Under the pieces are notes generated by a model. That model was not told where the DNA came from, did no database searches, and saw only the letters and a program-made list of their open reading frames with translations. This document shows, piece by piece, positions 46,895-56,556 of a stretch of DNA of 64,000 bases (its first letter is position 1; every line of letters begins with the position of its first letter). The position numbers and the translations under genes are program-made. This DNA comes from ZC4RG30 sp046347045 (lineage in GTDB: Bacteria > Pseudomonadota > Gammaproteobacteria > Steroidobacterales > Steroidobacteraceae), in the NCBI GenBank assembly GCA_046347045.1, contig JAXMGX010000012.1, positions 1-64,000 on the forward strand. The letters run 5' to 3'.

Positions 46895-47722
46895 ATGATG
46901 AATACCAGGCGCATGCTTGTTGCCCTTGCCCTCGCCGTCATGGCGTTCGCCGCGCAGCGCCCCGCGCTGGCGCAGTCGCGCGAAGAAAGCAAGTTGCTGT
47001 CTGCCACCCGGGTGCTGGAAGAACTGCGCGCGCAGCGCGACCAAGCCATTCCCGAACGGCTGCTGCAGCGCGCCTATGGCGTCGCGGTGATCCCCTCCGT
47101 GCGCAAGGTGGCATTCGTGCTCGGCGGCCGCGGCGGCCGCGGCGTGCTCACCGTGCGCGACAGCCGCGGGCGCTTCAGCAACCCGGTGTTCATCACGCTG
47201 GCCGGTGGCAGCGTGGGCTGGCAGATCGGCGCGCAGGAAACCGACGTGGTGCTGGTGTTCACCACCCGGCGCGGCATCGAGGGCATTGCCGATGGCAAGC
47301 TGACTCTGGGCGCCGGCGCGTCGGCGGCGGCGGGCCCGGTGGGTCGACAGGCCGAGGTGGCCGCGGGCGTGAATGCCGAGGTGTTCTCGTATTCGCGCGC
47401 GCGGGGGCTGTTCGCGGGCGTGGCGCTCGATGGCACGTCCATCAGCATCGACAACAAGGGCAACGGTTACTTCTACAACAAGCGCGGCGTGCTGACTTCC
47501 GACATCCTCAGCGGCGCAGTAGGCACCAGTTCCGAGAATGCGCGGCGTTTCCTTGCCGCCGTGGCCGCCAGCACTGGCGAGAGCGCATCAGCGCCGACCG
47601 CCGCGCCGGCTGCGCCTGCGGCGCCGGCCGGAACGCCGGGCCCCGCTCCTGCCGCCCCCGCTGCCGGCGGCGTCAAGACCTTCCCGATGGAAGATCCGGC
47701 ACCGGGCAAGGAACCGCGCTGA
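46895..47722 (+). CDS. SYLF-domain (YSC84-like) exported protein
   Basis: This 275-residue protein has a signal peptide (MLVALALAVMAFAAQRPALA) and the SYLF/YSC84 fold: IPERLLQRAYGVAVIPSVRK, GRGVLTVRDSRGRFSNPVFI and VFSYSRARGLFAGVALDGTS are typical. SYLF domains bind lipids; bacterial members lie in the periplasm or outer membrane and their role is unclear. A Pro/Ala-rich tail ends the protein. ATG at 46895 or 46898 could start translation; the GAGAGGA site supports the first. It is divergent from apbE. Confidence 0.84.
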   Translation: MMNTRRMLVALALAVMAFAAQRPALAQSREESKLLSATRVLEELRAQRDQAIPERLLQRAYGVAVIPSVRKVAFVLGGRGGRGVLTVRDSRGRFSNPVFITLAGGSVGWQIGAQETDVVLVFTTRRGIEGIADGKLTLGAGASAAAGPVGRQAEVAAGVNAEVFSYSRARGLFAGVALDGTSISIDNKGNGYFYNKRGVLTSDILSGAVGTSSENARRFLAAVAASTGESASAPTAAPAAPAAPAGTPGPAPAAPAAGGVKTFPMEDPAPGKEPR

Positions 47723-47771
47723 AGTTGCCTCCCACCTGTCCGGGCAGGCGCGCGCGGAATCGGGTTCGCCT

Positions 47772-48674
47772 CTAGCGAGGCAGCAACCACAGCGCCAGCG
47801 GCACGAACACCAGCGCCAGCAGCACCGATATGGATGCGGCGCTGGCGGCCAGTTCCCGATGCAGGTGTTCACGGTTGGCGATCACCACGGCCGAGAAGCC
47901 GATGGGTGCCGCGGCGCCGAGCAGCAGCACCGAACGGGTGAGTCCCGTGACACCGAACAGCACGGCGCAGCCGTAGCCCACGGCGAGCCCCAGCACGATG
48001 CGCAGTGCCAGCGTGGTCAGCACGCGCGCATCGCCCAGCAGCCGGGCGTCGAACAGCACGCCCAGCGCCACGATCACCAGCATCAGTATCCAGCGCCCCA
48101 CCGTACCCAGCGTCGTGGTGACGAGGTCAGGCAGATGCGTGCCGGTGAGGTTGAGCGCCAGCGCCGCCAGCAGCGCCCACAACGGCGGAAAACCCAGCAC
48201 GCGCCGCGCGATGGCGGCAACGCCGGTGCCATGCCCGCCATAGGCCGCGGCGATGGCATAGACCAGGCTCCCCTGGCACAGCGCATTGCCGAAGTCGAAC
48301 AGCGCCATCTGCGCGAAGCCCACCTGTCCCCATACCGCGATGGCGAAGGGAAACAGGAAGCCGTTGTTGATGGACATGGCGCAGATGGTCATCGCGCCCT
48401 GCTCCGCTCGTGGCAGATGCAGCATGCGGCCGGCCAGCAGCGACGCAGCGCCGCACACCATGATGATGATCACCGCACTGGCCGGCAGCGCGATGAGGTC
48501 GACGCGCAGCGGCACGCGGCTGACATCGGCCAGGAACAGCGCGGGCAGCCCCACGGTGATGACCAGTTGCAGCATGCGCCCGGCATGCGGCGGCTTCAGC
48601 CAGCCCAGCCGGCGCGCGATGAATCCGCAGGCAAACAGGGCGATGAGCAGCAGTATCCGCAGTTCGACGGTCAT
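47772..48674 (-). CDS. AEC-family auxin efflux carrier-like transporter
   Basis: This 300-residue protein has about ten membrane helices. The start MTVELRILLLIALFACGFIA at 48674 is used; the frame is open further upstream, but that part lies across the small gene of the opposite strand. AEC members share a helix-break pattern such as AMSINNGFLFPFAIAVWG, FDFGNALCQGSLVYAI and AAPIGFSAVVIANREH. They export organic anions such as malonate or auxin-like acids. The gene starts 70 bp from the divergent small gene. Confidence 0.85.
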   Translation of the reverse strand: MTVELRILLLIALFACGFIARRLGWLKPPHAGRMLQLVITVGLPALFLADVSRVPLRVDLIALPASAVIIIMVCGAASLLAGRMLHLPRAEQGAMTICAMSINNGFLFPFAIAVWGQVGFAQMALFDFGNALCQGSLVYAIAAAYGGHGTGVAAIARRVLGFPPLWALLAALALNLTGTHLPDLVTTTLGTVGRWILMLVIVALGVLFDARLLGDARVLTTLALRIVLGLAVGYGCAVLFGVTGLTRSVLLLGAAAPIGFSAVVIANREHLHRELAASAASISVLLALVFVPLALWLLPR

Positions 48675-48743
48675 GAGGCCGCGGATTGTCCCTTGCGGCA
48701 GATGGCCGCGCAACCTGTTGATTGCGCTGGTATCATTGCATTC

Positions 48744-49016
48744 ATGGCCATCATCCAGAGCGCGCACAACCTGCGCAAGCCGCACACCGAGGAACCCTGC
48801 CCGTACGGGATCCGCATCAGCCTCAAGGCCAACGATCCGTTCCGCCGACTGCTGGGACCGGACTGGCATCGCGTGCACTGGTATCGCACTGCCGGCGAGC
48901 GCGACGATGCGCTGCTCGAGATGTCGCGGCGGCACGAGTATTCGCGGCCGCTGGATTCGCCCACGCTGGTGTTCACCAAGATCGAAAATCTTGCAGCCAG
49001 CCGCGGGCTGGCCTGA
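48744..49016 (+). CDS. Small unknown cytoplasmic protein
   Basis: This 90-residue protein begins MAIIQSAHNLRKPHTEEPCP. It has no signal peptide or membrane helix. The centre (PYGIRISLKANDPFRRLLGP, DWHRVHWYRTAGERDDAL) looks well folded and codon use is like its neighbours, so I take it as real. It ends directly before the stop of the convergent patatin gene. I recall similar small proteins in gammaproteobacteria but cannot name a family. Confidence 0.65.
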   Translation: MAIIQSAHNLRKPHTEEPCPYGIRISLKANDPFRRLLGPDWHRVHWYRTAGERDDALLEMSRRHEYSRPLDSPTLVFTKIENLAASRGLA

Positions 49017-51257
49017 CTAGAAGCCCCGCCCCAGCGACAGATAGAACGCGCGCGTGCCACGGCTGTCGAGCCCGATGGCGAACCAGGCAGGCCCCACGAA
49101 CGTATCGAGCCCGAAGAACAGGCTCATGTCCTTGCGCGCGCCGGCGAGGCTGATGTCGGTGCGCTTCGTCCAGGTGTTGCCGGCCTCCAGTGACATGCCC
49201 GCATACAGCGGCACATTGAGGAAACCCTCGCCGCCGCTGCCCACCTTCCGGTAGTACACCAGCCGGCCGATGCTGTAGTGCGGGCCGTTCTGCGAATCGG
49301 CCGGTATGCCCGACAGATTCAGGAATCCGCCCAGCGGGAAATAACTGCGCGCATCGGCGAATTCATCGTTCAACAGCGTGCCCGCCGAACCCCAGGCGAT
49401 GAAGGTGTTGCGCCCCCAGGAACGCGCGATGCGCACGTCGAGGTTGACCGAATCCGATACGCGATCGAGAGAGCGGCCGGACAACTGCCGCCGCCACTGC
49501 GCGGTGATGGCCTCGCCGGTGCGCGGAAAGGCCACGCTGTCGAGAGTGTCGATGCTGACGCGCGTGAAGAATTCATTGTTGGTGTAATGGTTCGGCGGGT
49601 CGGTCACGTCGCCGAGACGCACGCGCGAATGGCCGATCTCGCGCTCCAGGCCGGCGCGCAGCTCCGCGCTCTGCCCGAGCTCGCGGCCCAGGCTGGCACC
49701 AAAGCGGATGGAGCGCACGCGCAGCTCGCCCACCTGGTGGCCGTCTTCGTCGAACTCCGGCACGGCGCGCACCTGGAACAGCGCCGCCGGCTCGAAGAAC
49801 CAGCGCCGCCGCGCGCTGAGCGGCAGGTAGAGCTGCGAGCCCAGCCGCGGATTGCCGCCCAACTGGGCATCCCACACCCATTCGGCACCCAGCGAATTCA
49901 GCTCGGTGAACAGCACGCGCGTGGCGGCGTCGAATGAGCTGTTGCCGCGGAAATCATCCTGCAGCCGCAGGCCGAAGCGCACATAGGTCGGCCCCCAGGA
50001 GTTGGGCCGCACCTGGAATTCCATGTCGGCGGTGTCGGCTTCGCCTGGCACCGGCAGCAGCCGGTAATCCAGCGATTCGAGCAGGCCCTGGCCGTAGTAG
50101 CGATTGGCGCGACGGTGCAGCAGCTTGAGGTCGAGCGGCCGGCCCTCGAGCGCGCCGAAGAATTCATCCACCTGGTGGGCAAAGGGCGCGGATTCGGGCG
50201 CGACGCGCACCTCGCGCACGGTGGGCAGGCTGGCAGGCCGCGCGCGCGCGGCCTGCCATGCCGCGTAGTCCCCGATCGGCACCGACAATGCTGCAAGCTG
50301 CTGCCGCTGCGCGATGGCCGCCTGCTCGCCTAAGCGCATGGCCTTGCCCAGACTGCCGAAATCGTACGACGACACGCGCGGCATGTCGGGCGTGATGACC
50401 ACATCCGCCGGCGACAGCGTGGCGAGCTGCCTCTGGCCTTCGCGGCGAACCATGATGGCCAACATCTGGTTGGCCACGGTGGTGACATCGGCAAGGGCCG
50501 AACGGCCCTGCAACGGATTGCCCACGTCCACCACGATCAGCCGGTCGACGTGCATCTCGCGCAGCACGTCGATGGGCAGGTTGTCGGCCACACCGCCATC
50601 CACCAGCAGCCGTCCGTCGCGCTCCACCGGCGCGAAGATGCCCGGCGCCGACAGGCTGGCGCGCAGTGCGGTGGCAAGGTCGCCGTCCTTCAGCGTGACT
50701 GCAGCCCCGGTTTCCAGGTCGGTGGCCACCGCGCGAAACGGCGTGGGCAGCGCGTCGAAGCTGGCGACGCCGGCCACCGGCATCGTCAGTTCGCGCAGCA
50801 GTTGCACCAGCTTCTGCCCCTGGATCAGCCCGCGTGGCAGCTGGAAGCGGCCTTCGCGGAAGCCCAGCGGCAACTGCACCAGGAAATCGCGGTCCTCGAG
50901 CTTGCGGCGGAAATTCAGCCGCGAGCGCTGCGGACGGTCGCGGAACGCGTCCTCCCAGTCGATGGTGTTCAGTTCTTTTTCGATCTGCGTCGCCGACATG
51001 CCGCTGGCGTACAGGCCGCCCACCACCGCGCCCATGCTGGTGCCGGCAATGGCATCCACCGGCACGTGCAGCGCCTCGAGCTGCTTCAGCACACCCACGT
51101 GTGCGGCGCCGCGCGCGCCGCCGCCCGACAGCACCAGGCCAATGCGGGGACGCGCCGGCCGCGAATCGTTCGCATCGGGGGCCTGCTGGGCGGGAACGGG
51201 CCGAAGGCCGCCGCAGAAGAGCAGACCGGCCAGGAAGGTGGAAAGCGCAGCGCGCAT
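49017..51257 (-). CDS. PlpD-like patatin phospholipase, type Vd autotransporter
   Basis: This 746-residue protein starts at 51257 (MRAALSTFLAGLLFCGG). After the signal peptide comes a patatin domain: oxyanion loop SGGGARG (residues 44-50), nucleophile Ser74 in GTSMG and catalytic Asp220 in DGG. A POTRA-like segment follows (about residues 310-400) and then a C-terminal Omp85-like barrel ending FYLSLGRGF. This order matches the type Vd secretion proteins PlpD and FplA, in which the barrel carries its own lipase to the surface. The lipase should act on phospholipids. It faces the TPR gene divergently, with 59 bp between the starts. Confidence 0.88.
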   Translation of the reverse strand: MRAALSTFLAGLLFCGGLRPVPAQQAPDANDSRPARPRIGLVLSGGGARGAAHVGVLKQLEALHVPVDAIAGTSMGAVVGGLYASGMSATQIEKELNTIDWEDAFRDRPQRSRLNFRRKLEDRDFLVQLPLGFREGRFQLPRGLIQGQKLVQLLRELTMPVAGVASFDALPTPFRAVATDLETGAAVTLKDGDLATALRASLSAPGIFAPVERDGRLLVDGGVADNLPIDVLREMHVDRLIVVDVGNPLQGRSALADVTTVANQMLAIMVRREGQRQLATLSPADVVITPDMPRVSSYDFGSLGKAMRLGEQAAIAQRQQLAALSVPIGDYAAWQAARARPASLPTVREVRVAPESAPFAHQVDEFFGALEGRPLDLKLLHRRANRYYGQGLLESLDYRLLPVPGEADTADMEFQVRPNSWGPTYVRFGLRLQDDFRGNSSFDAATRVLFTELNSLGAEWVWDAQLGGNPRLGSQLYLPLSARRRWFFEPAALFQVRAVPEFDEDGHQVGELRVRSIRFGASLGRELGQSAELRAGLEREIGHSRVRLGDVTDPPNHYTNNEFFTRVSIDTLDSVAFPRTGEAITAQWRRQLSGRSLDRVSDSVNLDVRIARSWGRNTFIAWGSAGTLLNDEFADARSYFPLGGFLNLSGIPADSQNGPHYSIGRLVYYRKVGSGGEGFLNVPLYAGMSLEAGNTWTKRTDISLAGARKDMSLFFGLDTFVGPAWFAIGLDSRGTRAFYLSLGRGF

Positions 51258-51316
51258 CGGGCGCCAGCATAAACGGCCTCGCGGGGCCTTGGCCACGCAC
51301 GGTAAAATTCCGCCCT

Positions 51317-52057
51317 ATGCCGCTGATCCTGATCTCCTACATCATCCAGGCGCTGCTGATCGTTCACTGCATCAAGACCGGCCGCAACCAGCTCTGGATC
51401 TGGGTGCTGGCCATGCTGCCCTTCGCCAGCATCATCGCGTACGTGGCGGCAGAGCTGGTTCCGGACCTGCTGGGCAGCCGGGCCACGCGTCGCACCGTCA
51501 GGGGGATGAAAAAGGCGCTGGACCCGGAGGCCGACCTGCGCCGCCTGGCGCAGCAGGCCCAGGTCAGCGGCGGCATCGACGCGCGCGTCCGCTATGCCGA
51601 GGAATTGCTGAAGCTGGGCCGGGCTGACGAGGCCGCCGCCCAGTTCCAGCAATGCCTGCGCGGCTTGTACGAGCACGATGCCAACCTGATGCTGGGCCTG
51701 GCGCGCGCGCAATTCGCCGCCGGCAAACCGGCCGATGCCCGCGCCACGCTCGATGCCCTGATCAAGCACAACCCCCAGTACCGTTCCGCCGAGGGCCACC
51801 TGCTTTACGCGCGTGCGCTGGAGGCCGAGGGCGATACGCCGCGCGCGCTGGAGGAATACAAGGTGCTCAGCGGCTACTACCCCGGTGCCGAAGCGGCCGT
51901 GCGCTACGCACAGCTGCTGCGCGGACAGGGCCAGCGCGATGAAGCCCGCGGCGTGCTGAAGGGGCTGCTCGACCAGTCGGTCGTGGCGCCTGCGCACTAT
52001 CGCCGCACCCAGGAAGAATGGCTGAAACAGGCCGAGCGCGAGCTCGGCGCACTCTGA
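51317..52057 (+). CDS. Membrane-anchored TPR protein
   Basis: This 246-residue protein has an N-terminal pair of hydrophobic helices (LILISYIIQALLIVHCIKTG and NQLWIWVLAMLPFASIIAYV), similar to the N-terminal region of cardiolipin synthases. Four or more TPR-like helical pairs follow (VRYAEELLKLGRADEAAAQF, LLYARALEAEGDTPRALEEY). It probably assembles protein complexes at the inner membrane. The gene begins 59 bp from the divergent patatin gene and ends 19 bp before icd on the same strand, so it may be co-transcribed with icd. Confidence 0.82.
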   Translation: MPLILISYIIQALLIVHCIKTGRNQLWIWVLAMLPFASIIAYVAAELVPDLLGSRATRRTVRGMKKALDPEADLRRLAQQAQVSGGIDARVRYAEELLKLGRADEAAAQFQQCLRGLYEHDANLMLGLARAQFAAGKPADARATLDALIKHNPQYRSAEGHLLYARALEAEGDTPRALEEYKVLSGYYPGAEAAVRYAQLLRGQGQRDEARGVLKGLLDQSVVAPAHYRRTQEEWLKQAERELGAL

Positions 52058-52076
52058 AGAAGAAAAGGTCGACACA

Positions 52077-54296
<2,220 letters not shown>

Positions 54297-54329
54297 CCTG
54301 CGGGTGGCGTGCCGGCGGGCGCCCGGCGA

Positions 54330-55445
54330 TCAGCGCGGCGCGCGGCGCGGCCGCGCCGCCGGCACCTGCTGGGTGACGCAGTGGATGTTGCCACCGCCCA
54401 GCAGGATCTCGCGCCCCGGCACGCCCACCACACGCCGCTCGGGGAACACGCGTCTCAGCTTCGCCAGCGCGGGCGCATCGGTGCGCGGATCGAGCAGCGG
54501 CACCACGATGCCGTCATTGGCGATGTAGAAATTCGCGTATGACGCGGCGAGGCGTTCGCCGGCCCGGCGCGGCTTCGCGCCCTCGCGCTGCTGCACGCCG
54601 GCGGCCTCGGCGGCCGTCATGCGCAGCGGACCGGGTGAAGGCAGCTTGTGCACGGTGAAGCGTCGGCCGCGCGCATCGCGCGCCGCGGCGAGGCGTTCCA
54701 GCGCGTCATTCGACACCCGCCACTGCGGATCGCGTTTGTTCGACGGAAAAGTCAGGCACACCTCGCCGGGCCGGGCGAAGCAGGCGAGATTGTCCACGTG
54801 GCCATCGGTCTCGTCGTTGATCACGCCCTCGCCCAGCCACACGATGGCGGTCGCACCGGTGTAATCGCGCAGCAGCGACTCGATCTGTTCGCGTGTCAGA
54901 TGCGGATTGCGGTTGCGGTTCAGCAGGCATTGCTCGGTAACCAGCAGCGTGCCCTGGCCATCGCTGTGGAGGGCGCCACCCTCCATCACCAGCGGCGCGC
55001 GATAGCGATCCACGCCCTCGACCGCCGCAATCTTCTGCGCGACGAGGTCATCCTGGTCCCAGGGAAAATACAGGCCGCCATCCAGGCCGCCCCAGGCGTT
55101 GAACTGCCAGTCCACCGCACGGCGGCGGCCGGCCGCATTGACCACGAAGGTGGGCGCCGTGTCGCGCGCCCAGGCATCGTTGCTGCTGATCTCGATCACG
55201 CGCACCGACGGCGGCAGCGCCGCGCGGGCGAATTCGAACTGCGCCGCCGACGCGCCCACGCTCACCGGCTCGAACTCGACAATGGCCCTGGCCAGTGCCG
55301 CGAAGGCGCGTTGTGCCGGCAGCGCGCCCTCACGCCAGTTGTCCAGCCGCTCGGGCCAGATCATCCAGGTGCCGGCATGGCGTTCGAATTCGCCGGGCAT
55401 CCAGTAACCATCGGCGCGGGGCGTGCGGGTGAGCAGACGGGACAT
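54330..55445 (-). CDS. aguA: Agmatine deiminase family protein
   Basis: This 371-residue protein has the amidinotransferase-type fold: MPGEFERHAGTWMIWPERLD, SNDAWARDTAPTFVV, TDGHVDNLACFARPG and the catalytic cysteine in LGGGNIHCVTQQVPAA. These residues are the pattern of agmatine deiminases (AguA/PPAD), which convert agmatine to N-carbamoylputrescine. No aguB or other polyamine gene is adjacent, so the family rather than the reaction is firm. It ends 33 bp from the convergent icd and starts 82 bp from the divergent secreted protein. Confidence 0.88.
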   Translation of the reverse strand: MSRLLTRTPRADGYWMPGEFERHAGTWMIWPERLDNWREGALPAQRAFAALARAIVEFEPVSVGASAAQFEFARAALPPSVRVIEISSNDAWARDTAPTFVVNAAGRRRAVDWQFNAWGGLDGGLYFPWDQDDLVAQKIAAVEGVDRYRAPLVMEGGALHSDGQGTLLVTEQCLLNRNRNPHLTREQIESLLRDYTGATAIVWLGEGVINDETDGHVDNLACFARPGEVCLTFPSNKRDPQWRVSNDALERLAAARDARGRRFTVHKLPSPGPLRMTAAEAAGVQQREGAKPRRAGERLAASYANFYIANDGIVVPLLDPRTDAPALAKLRRVFPERRVVGVPGREILLGGGNIHCVTQQVPAARPRRAPR

Positions 55446-55527
55446 GGCGCCAAGTCTAGCTCACGCGACATAAGGCGCGCCGGCCGCAGACCATCAAGTT
55501 GCGCCGCTGGCGGCCGATACGCCGGGC

Positions 55528-56046
55528 ATGAGCCCCTTCCCGCATCCAGCCCGGCCCAGCGCCCGCGCAGTACTGTGCACGGTGGCGCTGGCAGGCCTCG
55601 GCCCGTTGCTGCTGGCAGATCAGGTGAATGCACCCCTGCAGGTCAGCGCCGTGGTGGCGCCCCGGATCGCGCTGTCGGTGCAGGCGCCCGCGCAGCTTGC
55701 AATCTCCGCGCGCGACATCGAGCGGGGCCATGTGGATGTGACCGAACCCACGCGGATCAGCGTGCAGAGCAATGCCCCCGGTGGAGTGCTGCTCGACGTG
55801 CAGACCGCCGCCGGGCTGTTCACCGGCCTTGAACTCACCGCCGAGGGCACGGTCACCCGCCTGCCCGCCGAAGGCGGCATGATCACGCTGCGCTGGCCGA
55901 CACCCACCTCCGAGGGCAGGCGCGAGCAGGCATGGCATTGGCGCTTGCTGCTGCGCCCCGACGTCGTCGCCGGCAGCTATGCCTGGCCGTTGCGCATCAG
56001 CGCGCAGCCACTGCAACCGGTGCTGGCCGCGAGGCTCGCACCGTGA
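55528..56046 (+). CDS. Exported beta-rich protein near the pilus genes
   Basis: This 172-residue protein has a signal peptide (AVLCTVALAGLGPLLLA) and a beta-rich body (VSAVVAPRIALSVQAPAQLA, DVTEPTRISVQSNAPGGVLL, WHWRLLLRPDVVAGSYAWPL). The strand pattern recalls pilin-like or DUF4402-type folds, but I see no cysteine pair and cannot name a family. It is convergent with the SCPU tip gene, with only 3 bp between the stop codons. Its role may be linked to the Csu-type pilus. Confidence 0.65.
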   Translation: MSPFPHPARPSARAVLCTVALAGLGPLLLADQVNAPLQVSAVVAPRIALSVQAPAQLAISARDIERGHVDVTEPTRISVQSNAPGGVLLDVQTAAGLFTGLELTAEGTVTRLPAEGGMITLRWPTPTSEGRREQAWHWRLLLRPDVVAGSYAWPLRISAQPLQPVLAARLAP

Positions 56047-56049
56047 GAA

Positions 56050-56556
56050 TCAGTAGGTAACAGTCACGACGATGGTGTCGGCATAGGTGCCGGGCATGGC
56101 GTTCTGTCCGGCAGGAATGCGGCCGTAGATGACACTGGATGTCGAGTCGGTGCGGTTGAATCGACTGACGGTCAGCGTACCGCTACCCGTCAGCGATCCG
56201 CCCGTGCCATCGCCGCGTATCTGCGTGAGTGCCGCGTCGAAGTAGATGTTGTAGTCGAGGCGGTTGGCGCCCGACAGCATGTAGCGCGTGCCGAAATTGC
56301 CGCTGGCGCCGGCGCTGTACTGGGTGACGAGGTTGACCGTGGTGGAGCCGCCGCCGGTCCAGTTGCAGGTCGCCGTCACCGAACCGTTGGAGAGCGTGGC
56401 CACGGCATTGAAGGGATTGTAGATGCCGAAGGCCGGACCGGTGGCCGACAGCGTGCAGCTTGCCGCGGCGCTCGCCACGCCCGGTAGTACGGCCGACAGC
56501 AGCGCCAGCGTCAGCGCAACGGCATGCCTGCGCAGCAGATGCGCCGGCACCATCAC
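56050..56556 (-). CDS. Spore coat U (SCPU) domain pilus protein, last gene of operon
   Basis: This 168-residue protein has a signal peptide (ALTLALLSAVLPGVASA) and an SCPU fold with two cysteines (CTLSATGPAFGIYNPF, TCNWTGGGSTTVNL) and a C-terminal strand PGTYADTIVVTVTY that should be used for donor-strand exchange. It overlaps the usher gene by 4 bp. Its last position in the operon is where CsuE, the tip adhesin, lies in Acinetobacter, but it is shorter than CsuE (one domain only), so it may be a second subunit instead. Confidence 0.83.
   Translation of the reverse strand: MMVPAHLLRRHAVALTLALLSAVLPGVASAAASCTLSATGPAFGIYNPFNAVATLSNGSVTATCNWTGGGSTTVNLVTQYSAGASGNFGTRYMLSGANRLDYNIYFDAALTQIRGDGTGGSLTGSGTLTVSRFNRTDSTSSVIYGRIPAGQNAMPGTYADTIVVTVTY

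Noticed and set aside
47538..48743. A long plus-strand frame that would extend the small gene at 48744
   Set aside because: It runs across the SYLF gene end and antisense to the AEC transporter, with Gln/His/Arg-rich shadow sequence.
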